Notes: generated by a model from the letters alone, not told the origin. Counted from the stretch's first letter, positions 38,905-49,030 are shown. The stretch: DNA of 64,000 nt from Lachancea dasiensis (GCA_900074725.1 LT598457.1:620001-684000), one strand, 5' to 3'. Numbers and translations: made by a program.

Positions 38905-41160
38905 CTATCTTATAGAATTCTTTTCTCTTGGTGGTTCTCTTTTGACAACTATTTTTTTGGATAGTAACTGCTTCAAATTGGCCGTGACTAGTGAAGGTTG
39001 AGCTTGTAGCGAATTATCGACGGCCATTGCAGAGGTCTCTGTAATGACATTTCCATCTGCTGTCAGCAGCGTATATTCGTTCAGCTCTTCCTTCCTCTCA
39101 AGAATGTCCATAATCTTTTTGAATTTGACAAATAATAGTTCACTTCTGATCATAAGATCATTCCAATCCATTGTGCCTCTTAGTTCATTGAAAAATTTTA
39201 AAACTTGATCAAACTGGTCAAGGTTATTCATGACAGGTCCACTATTCTTTTGAAGGACAGCAAGCATGAAGAAAAGCTGGAATTGCGAGGAATAAAAATC
39301 TGTCAAAAAGACTTCCCAAATACTGCAAACGTCATTGAACTCAAACTCTCTTTTAAACCATACAATTAGCATTCTGAAGCAGAAGAACAAATTGGAAGAA
39401 TCACACTTTGCCAAATGGTCACTCATCTTTGGTAACATTAAATGACACAAATCGGTTAAAGTGAGCATTTGGTCCCGAATGCCAGACTGATCTCTCAAAA
39501 AGTTTCTCTCCATGCGATTCATGAAGCTCACGAAGGCCCAAAATGAAAGCTCTTCGTCCTCCAAAATGTAGTAAATTGGCGACAGCAAGTCACACATTCC
39601 TTGAACATAACCCAGATCGTTGTTATAAATGTTGTAACTGAGTAAAATACTGCGCAGCTTCTGTAAATGAGGATTTTTCACCGTCCAGACGTCATTTTCT
39701 ACATCCTCATTGGCCTGATCCTCACCAACCGGTATGGAAGGTGGCTGCCCATTTTCGGTGTTGTGCTTGTAAAGCGGTAAATCTCTGTCATTTCTCTTAA
39801 CATCTTTCTCAATTCTGAGGACCTGATCAAGCCAATACGCCTCTTCGTCCTCGTCGAGATGAGCTTCACGATATTCCCATCTACTCTTATAATTAGCACG
39901 ATACCCGTCCCTCAATGTTTTCTCCAAGACCTTTCTATCCTCAGCGGAAGAGTCCCAAGGGTAGACGTCCAACAAGAAGAGCCACACCTCCTTGCGTAGA
40001 CTGGGATCCCCAATGCCTCCATGGAAAATATAATCCTTCACCTCTTGGACGGTCAAAACTAGCCGACCTTCCGAATCGAAAAAAGTTTTCCATTTATTGA
40101 CGGATAAAGGGTGGGATCGCTGCAGCGCAATGTTAAGTTCCTCGTCAGTCAATTGGACATCTTCTCCATCGCTTCCTAGCTCGTGAAAAAGCAAGCGCCT
40201 ATAGGAATCATCAAGACCATTGGCAGTTTGGTACCTTTCAGCTTGTTCCTTGACTCCGAGCGCCCATTTCGCTAAGTATATCTTTGCCGAATCAAAATCG
40301 TCTTGAATCTCTTGCACTTTAGGGTTTGTCAATATCTGCTTGACATAAGGATTGCTGTTGTGTTTGTCAACGAATTTAACTATTGGATGCTGGTTGAACA
40401 TGTCAGTCATTTTGTTCGTGGACTTGGTAGTCAGATCCGCAAATTTGGCCATCAAATTCCATTTCGCCTGATCCAGGACGTCCCAGAACTTTGTACTTCC
40501 AGTCGACGCTGCTGAGGATTCCTTGCGAGCATCCTGACTCTTACGCTTCAAACTGTCTGCAGAGAAGTTTCTGAGGTCATCCAAAGTTGCGTTCACGAGC
40601 CACACTGATGGATCTACAAATGTTTGCTTCAAATCAGCCACCTCTAACAGCGCATCGCGAACATCATTTGCTCCCCAGTAAATGTCATTGCCGCTAAAAG
40701 GATCAAACGACTTGGACAAGTTTTTTTGCTTTTCTCTAGTGGATGGGCATATATTGTCGTGGAAGAAAAGAACCGGAATAGAATCCAATTCTGACGGATT
40801 GTTGCAGTGAATAGCAACTGATCCAAACCACCATCCGCTCGGACTGGGTGGTCGAAATTGAATCGAATAGATTGAGCTTACTTTCACAGTGAACGCCCAC
40901 GCTGCGTAAAGAGCCTGCACGACAACATCTTTCTTGACCCTAATTTTTCTCTGAGCTCCCACGCCTTGCAGATCCGCTCTCATCAATTCATCGTATTGCG
41001 CCCTATCCAGTTCTTTCTCTGGGATCCATGTTAAAGTAGCATCTAGGTTGGCTTGTTGGGTATCCCTAGTGATCAACAGAAATCCGGGGATGTTATCCTC
41101 GGATTTCGAACTGCAGTGGACGAAAACCTTGGACTTACAGAACAAAAGTTCTGTATACAT
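38905..41160 (-). CDS. GYP7: Gyp7, TBC-domain GAP for Ypt7-class Rab GTPases
   Basis: Gyp7 speeds GTP hydrolysis by Ypt7 and other yeast Rabs and so controls vacuole fusion. The 751-residue product (yeast 746) has an N-terminal lipid-binding-type region with PSGWWFGSVAIHC near residues 108-120. A helical middle follows, then the TBC domain from about residue 380 (GGIGDPSLRKEVWLFLL) to about 650. The two catalytic fingers are present: the arginine of RIEKDVKRND (Arg456) and the glutamine of YVQGMCDLLSP (Gln520). It is convergent with RAP1 and divergent from IES2, interleaving YDL234C between YNL216W and YNL215W. Confidence 0.97.
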   Translation of the reverse strand: MYTELLFCKSKVFVHCSSKSEDNIPGFLLITRDTQQANLDATLTWIPEKELDRAQYDELMRADLQGVGAQRKIRVKKDVVVQALYAAWAFTVKVSSIYSIQFRPPSPSGWWFGSVAIHCNNPSELDSIPVLFFHDNICPSTREKQKNLSKSFDPFSGNDIYWGANDVRDALLEVADLKQTFVDPSVWLVNATLDDLRNFSADSLKRKSQDARKESSAASTGSTKFWDVLDQAKWNLMAKFADLTTKSTNKMTDMFNQHPIVKFVDKHNSNPYVKQILTNPKVQEIQDDFDSAKIYLAKWALGVKEQAERYQTANGLDDSYRRLLFHELGSDGEDVQLTDEELNIALQRSHPLSVNKWKTFFDSEGRLVLTVQEVKDYIFHGGIGDPSLRKEVWLFLLDVYPWDSSAEDRKVLEKTLRDGYRANYKSRWEYREAHLDEDEEAYWLDQVLRIEKDVKRNDRDLPLYKHNTENGQPPSIPVGEDQANEDVENDVWTVKNPHLQKLRSILLSYNIYNNDLGYVQGMCDLLSPIYYILEDEELSFWAFVSFMNRMERNFLRDQSGIRDQMLTLTDLCHLMLPKMSDHLAKCDSSNLFFCFRMLIVWFKREFEFNDVCSIWEVFLTDFYSSQFQLFFMLAVLQKNSGPVMNNLDQFDQVLKFFNELRGTMDWNDLMIRSELLFVKFKKIMDILERKEELNEYTLLTADGNVITETSAMAVDNSLQAQPSLVTANLKQLLSKKIVVKREPPREKNSIR

Positions 41161-41381
41161 AATTTAAAGCTTTTTATTGAACAGTCGCAACCTTTCAGAC
41201 AAACTTTCCTTGTGAACGTTTCTTCATGTTCATGTATGTCAATTCCATCGATAAATCAATGAATATATATTATATATATTGCATATACAATTATCACAAT
41301 CATTATATACATACTCAAGCACATAACGCTCTGCCTATCCAGCACACTGTACTAAGCTGGGAGTACTATATTGGACCAAGG

Positions 41382-42152
41382 ATGGATAGTGAATTGTCTT
41401 CAGTTGAATTAGACGAAGAGGTTTATGAAAATTCTCCGGATGTTCTCGACGATGAAGTTGCCGGATCAGAACCAGAAGAGGACGATGATTACCAATATAC
41501 GCCAGAATTCGAGGAAGACGAAGAATCGGCACAGGTAAACGCAACCGGAAGACCCAAGAAAGGACGTTCGAAGCTAGAGGAAGAGGATGAGGACGTGGAG
41601 AACACAGTAAGAGGCTCGGGCCGTAAGAGGGCAACCACTGACGAACTAGACGAGCCAGATTCAAGCCCCGCGAAAAGAGCACGTCGAAACGGGGCTATCG
41701 ATCTGCGTACCCTGGGAGAGGCCGACGATGAAGACGATGAAGACGACGCTGTGGGTGGCATAGGTGAGGGCAGCGCTAGCAGTAGCGCCACGGAAAAGGC
41801 TCGAGAGATGAAGACGAACAACCGCAACAAAATGATGATGGAGCTGTTGGATCACTCATCGCGCAGAAATTCAAAGCTATCGGAAAAAGAGCTGCAATTG
41901 CGGCGTGCGGAAAACGCACGGAAGCGTAAAAACCTCAGCGAGAAGCGTCTCGAGGAGGAAAAACAGGACACCATCAACAAGCTACTGCGAAGACGTGCAG
42001 GCAGAACGCGAGGTCCTTCTTCTTCTGCAGACGGGGAGGGGGTGGATGGTGACGAAGACACAGCGCTCCTGAAGCCCCGAAGATCCTACAATTCAAATGG
42101 CATGACGAGACTCATCACCAACAAAGATGGGACTGTTTACGCCACATATTGA
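41382..42152 (+). CDS. IES2: Ies2, INO80 chromatin-remodelling complex subunit
   Basis: Ies2 is an essential activating subunit of the INO80 nucleosome remodeller. The 256-residue product from the ATG at 41382 starts MDSELSSVELDEEVYENS. It is acidic in the first half, with several DDE runs. The conserved PAPA-1-like region begins near residue 145 (KTNNRNKMMMELLDHSSRRNSKLSEKELQLRRAENARKRKN in sequence blocks). It ends in a TRLITNKDGTVYATY-type segment, with the terminal motif NKDGT as in Ies2. An in-frame ATG at 41226 would add 52 residues rich in Tyr and His, which look like translated promoter DNA, so the shorter form is preferred. It matches YNL215W, next to RAP1 in yeast. Confidence 0.93.
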   Translation: MDSELSSVELDEEVYENSPDVLDDEVAGSEPEEDDDYQYTPEFEEDEESAQVNATGRPKKGRSKLEEEDEDVENTVRGSGRKRATTDELDEPDSSPAKRARRNGAIDLRTLGEADDEDDEDDAVGGIGEGSASSSATEKAREMKTNNRNKMMMELLDHSSRRNSKLSEKELQLRRAENARKRKNLSEKRLEEEKQDTINKLLRRRAGRTRGPSSSADGEGVDGDEDTALLKPRRSYNSNGMTRLITNKDGTVYATY

Positions 42153-42957
42153 CGGGGATGATTTTAGTAAATCTGCTACAGTGTTTCTCAACTGCAGTAT
42201 TATTTTAGTGTAGGGCTTTACAAAGAGCCTTGGTTCGAGTGTCGAAAGCGGAAATACGAAACAGTCGTTATCGAAACGCAGAGAAACTTATATGTGCCAA
42301 ATAAGAGTAGGGAATTTCATTTGTTTACAAGTTATTGAAACCCTTTTTACACGATCGACCTCCAGCAACATATAGCACAATGGTAGCTGCTCTCTGCATA
42401 GAGGCCAGAAATAACTTTACTCAAGCAAGAGTTAGTCCTTAGATAGCACGGTGTGATATCGTGCTAGGGTTACTAGATGCCTTTACCGTGCTATTTGTAG
42501 CGAACTGTTCAATCACTTTGTACTATTCTGTCGTAAAATAGAGAAAAGTCTGAGAAACTCACAGTTTCTCTTTGATGCCCCTGGTTTTTAAGTCTTACCA
42601 ATATTCAAATAATTCTAAGCAACTGAATAGATGATTTGTAGTCAATTTATGTCTCTTTGGCACTTGGCCCCTCTAACGTCTAAAATTAACAATAATAATA
42701 AATAGATTTGCAGGTGTATTTCTTTTACGGTTCTTAATTGTATACAATAATATCAGAAAGCAGCTGGAAAAGACCAGGGGTCGAAGAGCATTCCAGAGTT
42801 CGCAACTACCTTGCGCTTGCGAGTAGCTTATTTAGGCTTTCAGTCATCTAGTTGTGGCCCTTTAATAAGGCATATTGGTCACCTCGATTTTACTCTCTTA
42901 TAGATTCGCTAGCAGGCCCAGACATACTTGAAATTTGCATGGTCGCAATTGCTGTTG
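42153..42957. other. IES2-MFG1 intergenic region
   Basis: This 805-base gap between plus-strand genes holds three copies of a TAGCACG/CGTGCTA word (42444-42450, 42460-42466 and within 42485-42494) that can form two alternative hairpins. The rest is AT-rich promoter DNA with a weak match to the dispersed repeat core at 42513-42530. No gene is seen. Confidence 0.45.
42443..42494. other. Nested alternative stem-loops upstream of MFG1
   Basis: ATAGCACGGT (42443-42452) is a perfect 10-bp inverted match to ACCGTGCTAT (42485-42494). Its inner part can instead pair with CGTGCTA at 42460-42466 in a 7-bp stem with a 9-base loop. The two pairings exclude each other. The copies may equally be binding sites for one protein. 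Confidence 0.45.
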
Positions 42958-44691
42958 ATGCACTCTCAACAGCCACAACATAGTGCACAGCAACTGTATG
43001 GAAATCAAGGATTTTCACGAACGCAGCCGCTTTATCCACCCGATGCTGTTGTCCACGATACACTGACAGGGCCGCGTACTGTTCCAAACCATCATACGCA
43101 TGAAGGTGTACCACAGGCTTCAGGACAGAGCCGAGCCCCAATAAACTCTGTCGACTTGATGGCCAGCTCCGTCCCACAACATAACCAGATGCAAGGTCAT
43201 GCCCAACGCATGAATTCTCGGATTCAACCAACTCCGCAATCCCCGATTCACCAGCAACGCCCACAACAAGCACAGCAATTACAAATGCCACCAAATCTCC
43301 CGCCAAATGGATCGAACCCAGCCTCTGCGATGCCATCGCCATTTGCAGCTTCGCAACCTACACCAACAGGGGCTGCATCAGTGCATTCCATGAATAATCA
43401 GGGTTTAGCACCTGGCCCTGCAATAGGACACATCCCGAAGAGCGCGGCAAATTCTAATTTGAATGGACCTATTGGCGTCACGCAAAGTGCTTTACACGCT
43501 GCCCCTGGGGCCGTACCCTTTTCTGCATCAACAGGTGTGGCGTACGGATCTCCTCATTCTAATCAAAATGATACTGTGCCAAACTTCTCCGCCGCATACA
43601 ATATACCTCAAGACCAAACAAAACGCCACCTGCCGAGTAGCTCAATGCCCTATCCTATGCGCAAGTACCTTTCAAACATGGCTATTTTACGATTACATGA
43701 GATCGTAAATTTGATAAACATTTCCACAGGTAGAGCAGAAGATTTTGATTATTGGATGCGTTTCACTAACGACCTGTTTACACCAAATGGGATTTTACGA
43801 TACTCAACGAAAGGTGGTGAAGAGACTCGTCAATTTGAATTCACCACGCCGATAATTCCACTAGTATGCCAGTCCTTGGGGGCTGCAGGGGTGGTTCGCT
43901 CCGAGATCTTACCTCAGCAGCTGCGGGCTCAGGTACTGAGCAATAACACCATATTTTTCGACTGTCCGCGCTGTACTACAACCTACTTTTATCCTGACGG
44001 TAGCAACATGACAAACTTCTCACAGATCAAGGGAATTTTTGATTCAAACCTGAAAATGGTGTGGGTCGAAATTACAAGTTACAGCTTCGTCCCTGGAATT
44101 GAGTGGAGCTCGTTAGAACGACTGATAACTTCCAGTCCAGTGTGTCATGAAATATTTCAGGAACTCAGCGGTAATCAAATTAAATCTGAGAACTCCGAAG
44201 ATGATTCCAAGCGGCCATCTGCAGGAAACGGAGGCTCGCGAGTGCCTACCAACTTTTCCGCCATAACAAAACTACGATCACAGTTTGGTGTTTTCAACAA
44301 TATTTCAAGCTTTGGTGTCCAAGAGAGTTTTATGAGATCGTTGCAAGTTAACGATGTGATATCTTATTTGAAGAATCTCAAAGTTTACCAAAAAGCAAAT
44401 AAACTGAACAGTCCGTTAGCAAGTCTTGAATCTATCGTGGCTTCGTCGCAGGCCGAGAAAGCCGTAAGTATCCCAGCCAGCGCACCGTCCAATTACACTA
44501 ATAGCATGCTGTCACCGGTCACCGCGACATCTTACCCGCGAACTAAAAACTCCTTTACCAACAGACCACTTCACAAAAAGAGACGGTCAAGTGAGGTATC
44601 CCCCCTGAATACCGAGGAGAAGACGCCTACGCCGAAGCAGGAAAACGGCGATATGGGGCTGACAGACAAATTCAAGAGAGGTAAATATTGA
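42958..44691 (+). CDS. MFG1: Mfg1, LIM-domain-binding/SEUSS-like filamentous-growth regulator
   Basis: Mfg1 is a transcription regulator that acts with Flo8 and Mss11 at FLO11 and other filamentous-growth genes. The ATG at 42958 starts MHSQQPQHSAQQLYGN; the frame upstream has no ATG. The 577-residue protein begins with a long Gln/Pro/Asn/Ser-rich, probably disordered region. The LDB1-like conserved domain follows at about residues 225-400, with MRKYLSNMAILRLHEIVNLI, AEDFDYWMRFTNDLFTPNGI, FFDCPRCTTTYFY and MVWVEITSYSFVPGIEW. The tail has a basic cluster (RPLHKKRRSS) that could be a nuclear signal. Yeast Mfg1 (YDL233W) is 458 residues, so this ortholog has a longer low-complexity part. Position between IES2 and PEX17 fits the interleaved order. 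Confidence 0.93.
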   Translation: MHSQQPQHSAQQLYGNQGFSRTQPLYPPDAVVHDTLTGPRTVPNHHTHEGVPQASGQSRAPINSVDLMASSVPQHNQMQGHAQRMNSRIQPTPQSPIHQQRPQQAQQLQMPPNLPPNGSNPASAMPSPFAASQPTPTGAASVHSMNNQGLAPGPAIGHIPKSAANSNLNGPIGVTQSALHAAPGAVPFSASTGVAYGSPHSNQNDTVPNFSAAYNIPQDQTKRHLPSSSMPYPMRKYLSNMAILRLHEIVNLINISTGRAEDFDYWMRFTNDLFTPNGILRYSTKGGEETRQFEFTTPIIPLVCQSLGAAGVVRSEILPQQLRAQVLSNNTIFFDCPRCTTTYFYPDGSNMTNFSQIKGIFDSNLKMVWVEITSYSFVPGIEWSSLERLITSSPVCHEIFQELSGNQIKSENSEDDSKRPSAGNGGSRVPTNFSAITKLRSQFGVFNNISSFGVQESFMRSLQVNDVISYLKNLKVYQKANKLNSPLASLESIVASSQAEKAVSIPASAPSNYTNSMLSPVTATSYPRTKNSFTNRPLHKKRRSSEVSPLNTEEKTPTPKQENGDMGLTDKFKRGKY

Positions 44692-45009
44692 TCCTAAAGC
44701 AAAATCGGAGGCAACGTATAATAATATGGGTCAAGTTTATAGTAATGAGTCGAATGTGTAAATACTGAAGTGCTGGTAGCAAGAGGTGAGCTCCATTTTA
44801 ATCAGTCTACCAAAAGCGACCGCACTCAAGCGAGAAAACGTCTAACTGTGAAAGAGATAAAGCTAGAGTATGTGAAATTATAAATCAAATCTCCTCGGTT
44901 TTATTTTCGGGTTGTTTTGTGGGACCCTAATATCAATATCATTGTAAGAAATTATTGGTTTACATAATACAACTCTAAACTCTTAACGCAGATTACAAGC
45001 ATTTCTACC
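44692..45009. other. MFG1-PEX17 intergenic region
   Basis: These 318 bases are the MFG1 3' end and the PEX17 promoter. Several AT-rich runs are present; no gene or notable repeat is seen. Confidence 0.4.
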
Positions 45010-45639
45010 ATGGTGCTCAATGGGCATAATCCAAATGTTATCGACTGGCCTGATGCGAAGCTTATTATTCCCATCGCTAAGAAGCACCCATCTTTTGAGT
45101 TTGTGCAAAGGCTGTTCTACAATGCCGGCGTTGTAGCCAGCTTCAGTTATGTTATCGCGGCGTTGGTTTTGCAGCCGCTGCTACAACACCAGACTGAGCA
45201 GAGGGTTGAACTGAGCATCACTTGTCTCCTTTCTCTCAGAAGGATCATTAGCACATTAGAGTCTAAACTGGAAAACGTATCAGTGACTGCTCAAGGCTAC
45301 AATGAGCGGATTAACTGCGTTTCCTCGAAAACAAATATTGACAGATGCACACAAACGGAACCTGAGAATAAATCCAGAAAAGACAGCCAGCAAAAGAGCG
45401 GTTGGTTGAAAATCATTTCTAAATTGAAGGAAGCGCGTACTCTCGTAGATGGTCATCAAGACGAACAAATACTGGATAGCGAGCCAAATGATCACTACTT
45501 ACCCCTTAAATTCCAAATTCAGTCGTTTAATTCAAACCTCCGGGGATTGAACGTTCAAAATTCTGATGAGAAAACTAGAAAAAGTATACAAGCTATTCGC
45601 GAAATGAAGGGATGGATCATTAACGGCAAAACTGTTTGA
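45010..45639 (+). CDS. PEX17: Pex17, peroxisomal docking-complex peripheral membrane protein
   Basis: Pex17 is a part of the Pex13-Pex14-Pex17 docking complex used for import of peroxisomal matrix proteins. The 209-residue protein (yeast 199) has an N-terminal soluble stretch and one hydrophobic segment at about 38-58 (NAGVVASFSYVIAALVLQPLL). A helical, charged region with coiled-coil character follows. Sequence conservation in this family is low, so the call combines length, the position of the hydrophobic segment, and synteny: it lies between the YNL215/YDL233 pair and RRG9 as YNL214W does. It is convergent with RRG9. Confidence 0.87.
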   Translation: MVLNGHNPNVIDWPDAKLIIPIAKKHPSFEFVQRLFYNAGVVASFSYVIAALVLQPLLQHQTEQRVELSITCLLSLRRIISTLESKLENVSVTAQGYNERINCVSSKTNIDRCTQTEPENKSRKDSQQKSGWLKIISKLKEARTLVDGHQDEQILDSEPNDHYLPLKFQIQSFNSNLRGLNVQNSDEKTRKSIQAIREMKGWIINGKTV

Positions 45640-45707
45640 TTTGTAATTTGTGGTATGCAATTGGTGTTTTTTACTAGATGCTGAGAACTATTAATGCTGC
45701 GAGAAAT

Positions 45708-46355
45708 TTAGTCTATTAAGTTTGACAGTAGTGCTAATTTCTGCTTGTCTCGAGTATTCTTGTGTCTCTGAGAATGGAATTTTTTGATGTCCTTGATGGT
45801 TATATCGGTATTGGATCGACCTGTACTAAGCACCAGTTTCTTTGGTAGCATATGTGGTACCTCGTCCGAAGATTTGGATTTCTCATTGATGCGCTGGCTT
45901 CGACGCTTCCATCGTACCTGTAAGTTAATCATTTCTTGCTCGTTGGGTTGCCATGTCGACTTTAAGATCCTTCTGATGACCTCAGGGGAAACCCTAAACT
46001 GCTCGCCCAGCTGGGTAGCCGTCATATGTGGAAATTGGGTTTTCAAGAGCCTAATGCTCTCCATCTGTTCACGAGATAGCTTCTTTTTGGGATTCCATTT
46101 TTGGCCTTGAAGCTTAGTGTTAAGAGCTAGTTTCTGCCTTTTCCAGTCAGGAACCTTGGAATCTAATCTCCACTGATTGCTGGAGCTTTCTGCGTGCGTC
46201 AGAGAGCTAGTATTCACGAACTTTATAAGGTCCTTTGCTGTTTTAGCCGACTCGTGCCAAGAATTGGTGCAGTGCAACCCTCTTCGCACCGGCAAGATTG
46301 AACCCCTAGTAATTCCTCTGAGGCTAGCTTTCATTGTGAAATTCGGTAGAAACAT
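45708..46355 (-). CDS. RRG9: Rrg9, mitochondrial genome maintenance protein (neugrin domain)
   Basis: Rrg9 is needed for respiratory growth and for keeping mitochondrial DNA in yeast. The ATG at 46355 gives a 215-residue product (yeast 214); codons before it contain no ATG. The N-terminus (MFLPNFTMKASLRGITRGS with later Arg residues) is a typical mitochondrial presequence. The neugrin-like domain is clear at about 90-140: LSREQMESIRLLKTQFPHM, TATQLGEQFRVSPEVIRRIL and KSTWQP. The tail is basic. It corresponds to YNL213C and converges on PEX17. Confidence 0.93.
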   Translation of the reverse strand: MFLPNFTMKASLRGITRGSILPVRRGLHCTNSWHESAKTAKDLIKFVNTSSLTHAESSSNQWRLDSKVPDWKRQKLALNTKLQGQKWNPKKKLSREQMESIRLLKTQFPHMTATQLGEQFRVSPEVIRRILKSTWQPNEQEMINLQVRWKRRSQRINEKSKSSDEVPHMLPKKLVLSTGRSNTDITIKDIKKFHSQRHKNTRDKQKLALLSNLID

Positions 46356-47521
46356 ACTCTGTTTGGGCAATCAATCACAATCGCTGCAACGTTGACAATT
46401 TTGTATCAGCTGAATTCTTGAGAATGGATCTGAGTTCAGCGTCTTTGGGGACCAGAGGTGAGACAAAATAGCCCTTATGCTAGTTTGCAAGTAGCAAGGT
46501 ATTAAACAGGATCGTTAAGAAAGAAGTTACCGTAGACCTCGTCGTAAATTCTTCAAATTTCTTAAGTGCTAGTTAACAGGTCTGCGATGAGCAGCTAGCT
46601 GCTCATCATGAGCTTACAATTCGTTGAACACTATATACGAAACATAGACCATTGACAGATTGTATGCCATAGGTCTCTAACGTACGTCACCTTCCTAATT
46701 TCTCCTTCTCAATTACTCCAACGATACCGATACCTGGAATGTGAGTTGTCCAAGAGCTCCGGCTCCCACCGCAGTACAGTAGAAGAACGAATATTATCGC
46801 TTTTTGAAGGGGATGTTTTTTGGTCAACCTCGATAATCTGGGGAGTGAAACACCTAGTAGTTTTCGCACAGCAATGCAGATAAGATATTTACCTCCGTTT
46901 AGTTGATTCTCACCTTTGGAAGTTTTTGCGGGAATTGTAAACATATTTGGATACGCTTCATTCCCTTTACAGCACATAAAGGCCTGTTAGAAGTTCACCA
47001 TTCCTTGCACAAACTACCAAGCTCCACACAACTTCGCCCACTAAGTGGCAGGCTGTGCGTCATGGTGGGCGGTTCTACTCATTGTGTGTGGCCATATTTT
47101 ATCACTTTTTGATATTGTGTCACCCAGGCTAAGAAAGTATAAAAGCAAAGTTGAAGCATGCAGCGAATACCCTCTCGACCATAGGTTGCACTCGATAAGT
47201 TTCCCAGTTCTCTCTGATTCTACCGTGATTGATCTGAGTAATGGTTCCAATCATTCGAACGCCGAAAGTTCGTGGAAACTGACATACTTACAATATCAGG
47301 TGATGCTTATAGATCGTAACTCTAATGTAATGCGCACAGTTTGTCACCTTTGAGAGAGCCACATCGAACGACATGGTTTAACATGCGGAGAGATTTGTTT
47401 TCTGCTTACCAAGGTGGTTTTCGCGAGCACATATATAGCTAGCGGTTAATGGCTGGTCTACATTCGAAGATGTCCTTTGTGAATTAGAGCATAGCGCACA
47501 AGTGCCCTTACTAGCATCGAA
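46356..47521. other. RRG9-monooxygenase intergenic region
   Basis: This 1166-base divergent gap has a perfect 22-base palindrome at 46586-46607 whose left side includes a PAC word GCGATGAG (46584-46591). Short frames near 47045-47353 lack an ATG at the start and look random. The part near the monooxygenase gene has a TATATAG-like element near 47431. No gene is supported. Confidence 0.45.
46586..46607. promoter_or_regulatory. Perfect 22-bp palindrome overlapping a PAC element
   Basis: The 22 bases centred on AGCT read the same on both strands, with half-site GATGAGCAGCT. The left arm overlaps GCGATGAG (46584-46591), the PAC element of ribosome-biogenesis genes. It lies about 230 bases before RRG9. 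It could bind a dimer or simply be two overlapping PAC-like half sites. Confidence 0.5.
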
Positions 47522-49030
47522 ATGAGACCATCGAAGGTCGTCTTTCAGCACATCTCGAAGAAGGTAAGCTCAATAGCGGTAATTGGCGCTGGGCCAGTTG
47601 GAGCAGGGCTCACTAAAGCTCTCTTGCATGAAAAACGCTTCAAAAACATCAAGGTTTTTGAGAAACGAAGCACTTTCGGAGGTGTCTGGAATTACACCAA
47701 ACCCTTGTTCAAAACAAAAAACATCACTTCATGCCCTTCGATACCTTGCGAAACTCCCCATGCAAGAAATGAACCGCATTTACACGACAAACAAGGCTTG
47801 GTTTTCCAGACGGCCGTCTACAAGTATTTGGACACTAATGTGCCCAAGACTTTGATGGCATACGACAATCACCCATTTCCACCTACTGCGCCACTATTCC
47901 CACTGCGAGATCAGGTACACGAGTATATTACGGGGTATTCCAAGGCGATTGAGGAGCTGGTAACCTTCAACCGCGAGGTGGTCAAGCTGCATTATAACGA
48001 CGACACGCAAACATACGCACTCTCGTCGACAGACTTGCTTACAGGCGAGTCTGTAACTGAGAGTTTTGATGCTGTTGCTATTGCTACAGGGTTTTACGAT
48101 TTACCATTTGTGCCGGACCGTCCAGGTTTGAAAGAATGGCATGAAAAATATCCAACGTCTGTATCGCATGCGAAGGACTTTGATTGTCCTGAAGATCTAG
48201 AAAATGTTGAAGGGGAGATAGTTATCGTGGGTAATAGTGCTTCGGGCTCCGATTTGGCCTTCGAACTTGCTGGCCATTTGCAAAGAACCATTTATAAGTC
48301 CAAGAGGTCTGAAACGCCACTTCCCTCTGGATTTGACCCTCATATTCGCGAAGTGCCTGATATTTTGAAGTTTGACCCAAATTCCAAGAGCATTGAACTA
48401 GTGAACGGTGAACAAATCAAAAATGTGGACAGGATCATATATTGTACTGGTTATCTGAAATCCCTGCCATTTCTACCAAAGGAAAACGAGGTATACTCGA
48501 AAGGCGACTCTATTTTGAGTGCGCTGATCACTGATGGAACACGTCTTCACAACCTTTACAACCACATTTTGCCATTTGAGCTACCGACTATTGGTATTCT
48601 AGGTTTGCCTCGATATGTTCTCCCCACAAGATTAAGTGAAACGCAAGGTGCATGGCTTGCCCGCGTGTGGAGCAAACGTATAGAACTGCCGTCCTTGGAA
48701 GTAATGAAGTATTATGACCAATGGTTTCTCGACAACAACGGCGATACCGGCAAATATCACGATTTAAACTTCCCTATGGATGTGCAGTATTCTCAGCGCC
48801 TCAATCGCCAGATAAGGGAGGCTGGGAACGGTGGATATTTCGGTGTGGAGTGGACTGGCGACCAAATCAAAATAAGAAGTTCAATAAAGTCGCTAAAAGA
48901 AGGCTATCTGGATTATTTGAGGGACACAGGTAAAAGAGCCATGACCATTAAAGAGTTGGTAGACGAGGGCTATTTTGAATGGCCGCAAGACGCTGTCAGC
49001 AGTGTCCAGGTGCCGCAGATTGCTCCATGA
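47522..49030 (+). CDS. FMO1-like flavin-containing monooxygenase
   Basis: This is a flavin-dependent monooxygenase family member. In yeast the single Fmo1 oxidises thiols and helps keep the ER oxidising, and other family members oxidise soft nucleophiles. The 502-residue product has the FAD dinucleotide motif VIGAGPVGAG at about 20-29 and the FGGVWNY segment at 52-58. The FMO signature region lies around His216, an NADPH motif VGNSASGSD at about 236-244, and the YCTGYLKSLPF motif near 307-317. All look intact. There is no signal peptide or C-terminal membrane tail. It is longer than S. cerevisiae Fmo1 (about 430 residues) and diverged, so orthology with FMO1 (YHR176W) is not certain. It sits between RRG9 and VID27, neighbours in S. 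cerevisiae, with long gene-free flanks and a repeat relic downstream, suggesting insertion into this locus. Confidence 0.88.
   Translation: MRPSKVVFQHISKKVSSIAVIGAGPVGAGLTKALLHEKRFKNIKVFEKRSTFGGVWNYTKPLFKTKNITSCPSIPCETPHARNEPHLHDKQGLVFQTAVYKYLDTNVPKTLMAYDNHPFPPTAPLFPLRDQVHEYITGYSKAIEELVTFNREVVKLHYNDDTQTYALSSTDLLTGESVTESFDAVAIATGFYDLPFVPDRPGLKEWHEKYPTSVSHAKDFDCPEDLENVEGEIVIVGNSASGSDLAFELAGHLQRTIYKSKRSETPLPSGFDPHIREVPDILKFDPNSKSIELVNGEQIKNVDRIIYCTGYLKSLPFLPKENEVYSKGDSILSALITDGTRLHNLYNHILPFELPTIGILGLPRYVLPTRLSETQGAWLARVWSKRIELPSLEVMKYYDQWFLDNNGDTGKYHDLNFPMDVQYSQRLNRQIREAGNGGYFGVEWTGDQIKIRSSIKSLKEGYLDYLRDTGKRAMTIKELVDEGYFEWPQDAVSSVQVPQIAP

Noticed and set aside
41226-41381. In-frame upstream ATG extending IES2 by 52 residues
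   Set aside because: The added residues are Tyr/His/Ile-rich translations of AT-rich promoter DNA, and the family starts at the acidic MDSELSS segment.
47565-47575. GGTAAGCTC near the start of the monooxygenase considered as a 5' splice site
   Set aside because: The frame stays open across it and the FAD motif follows directly; no yeast branch point and acceptor pair makes a better protein.
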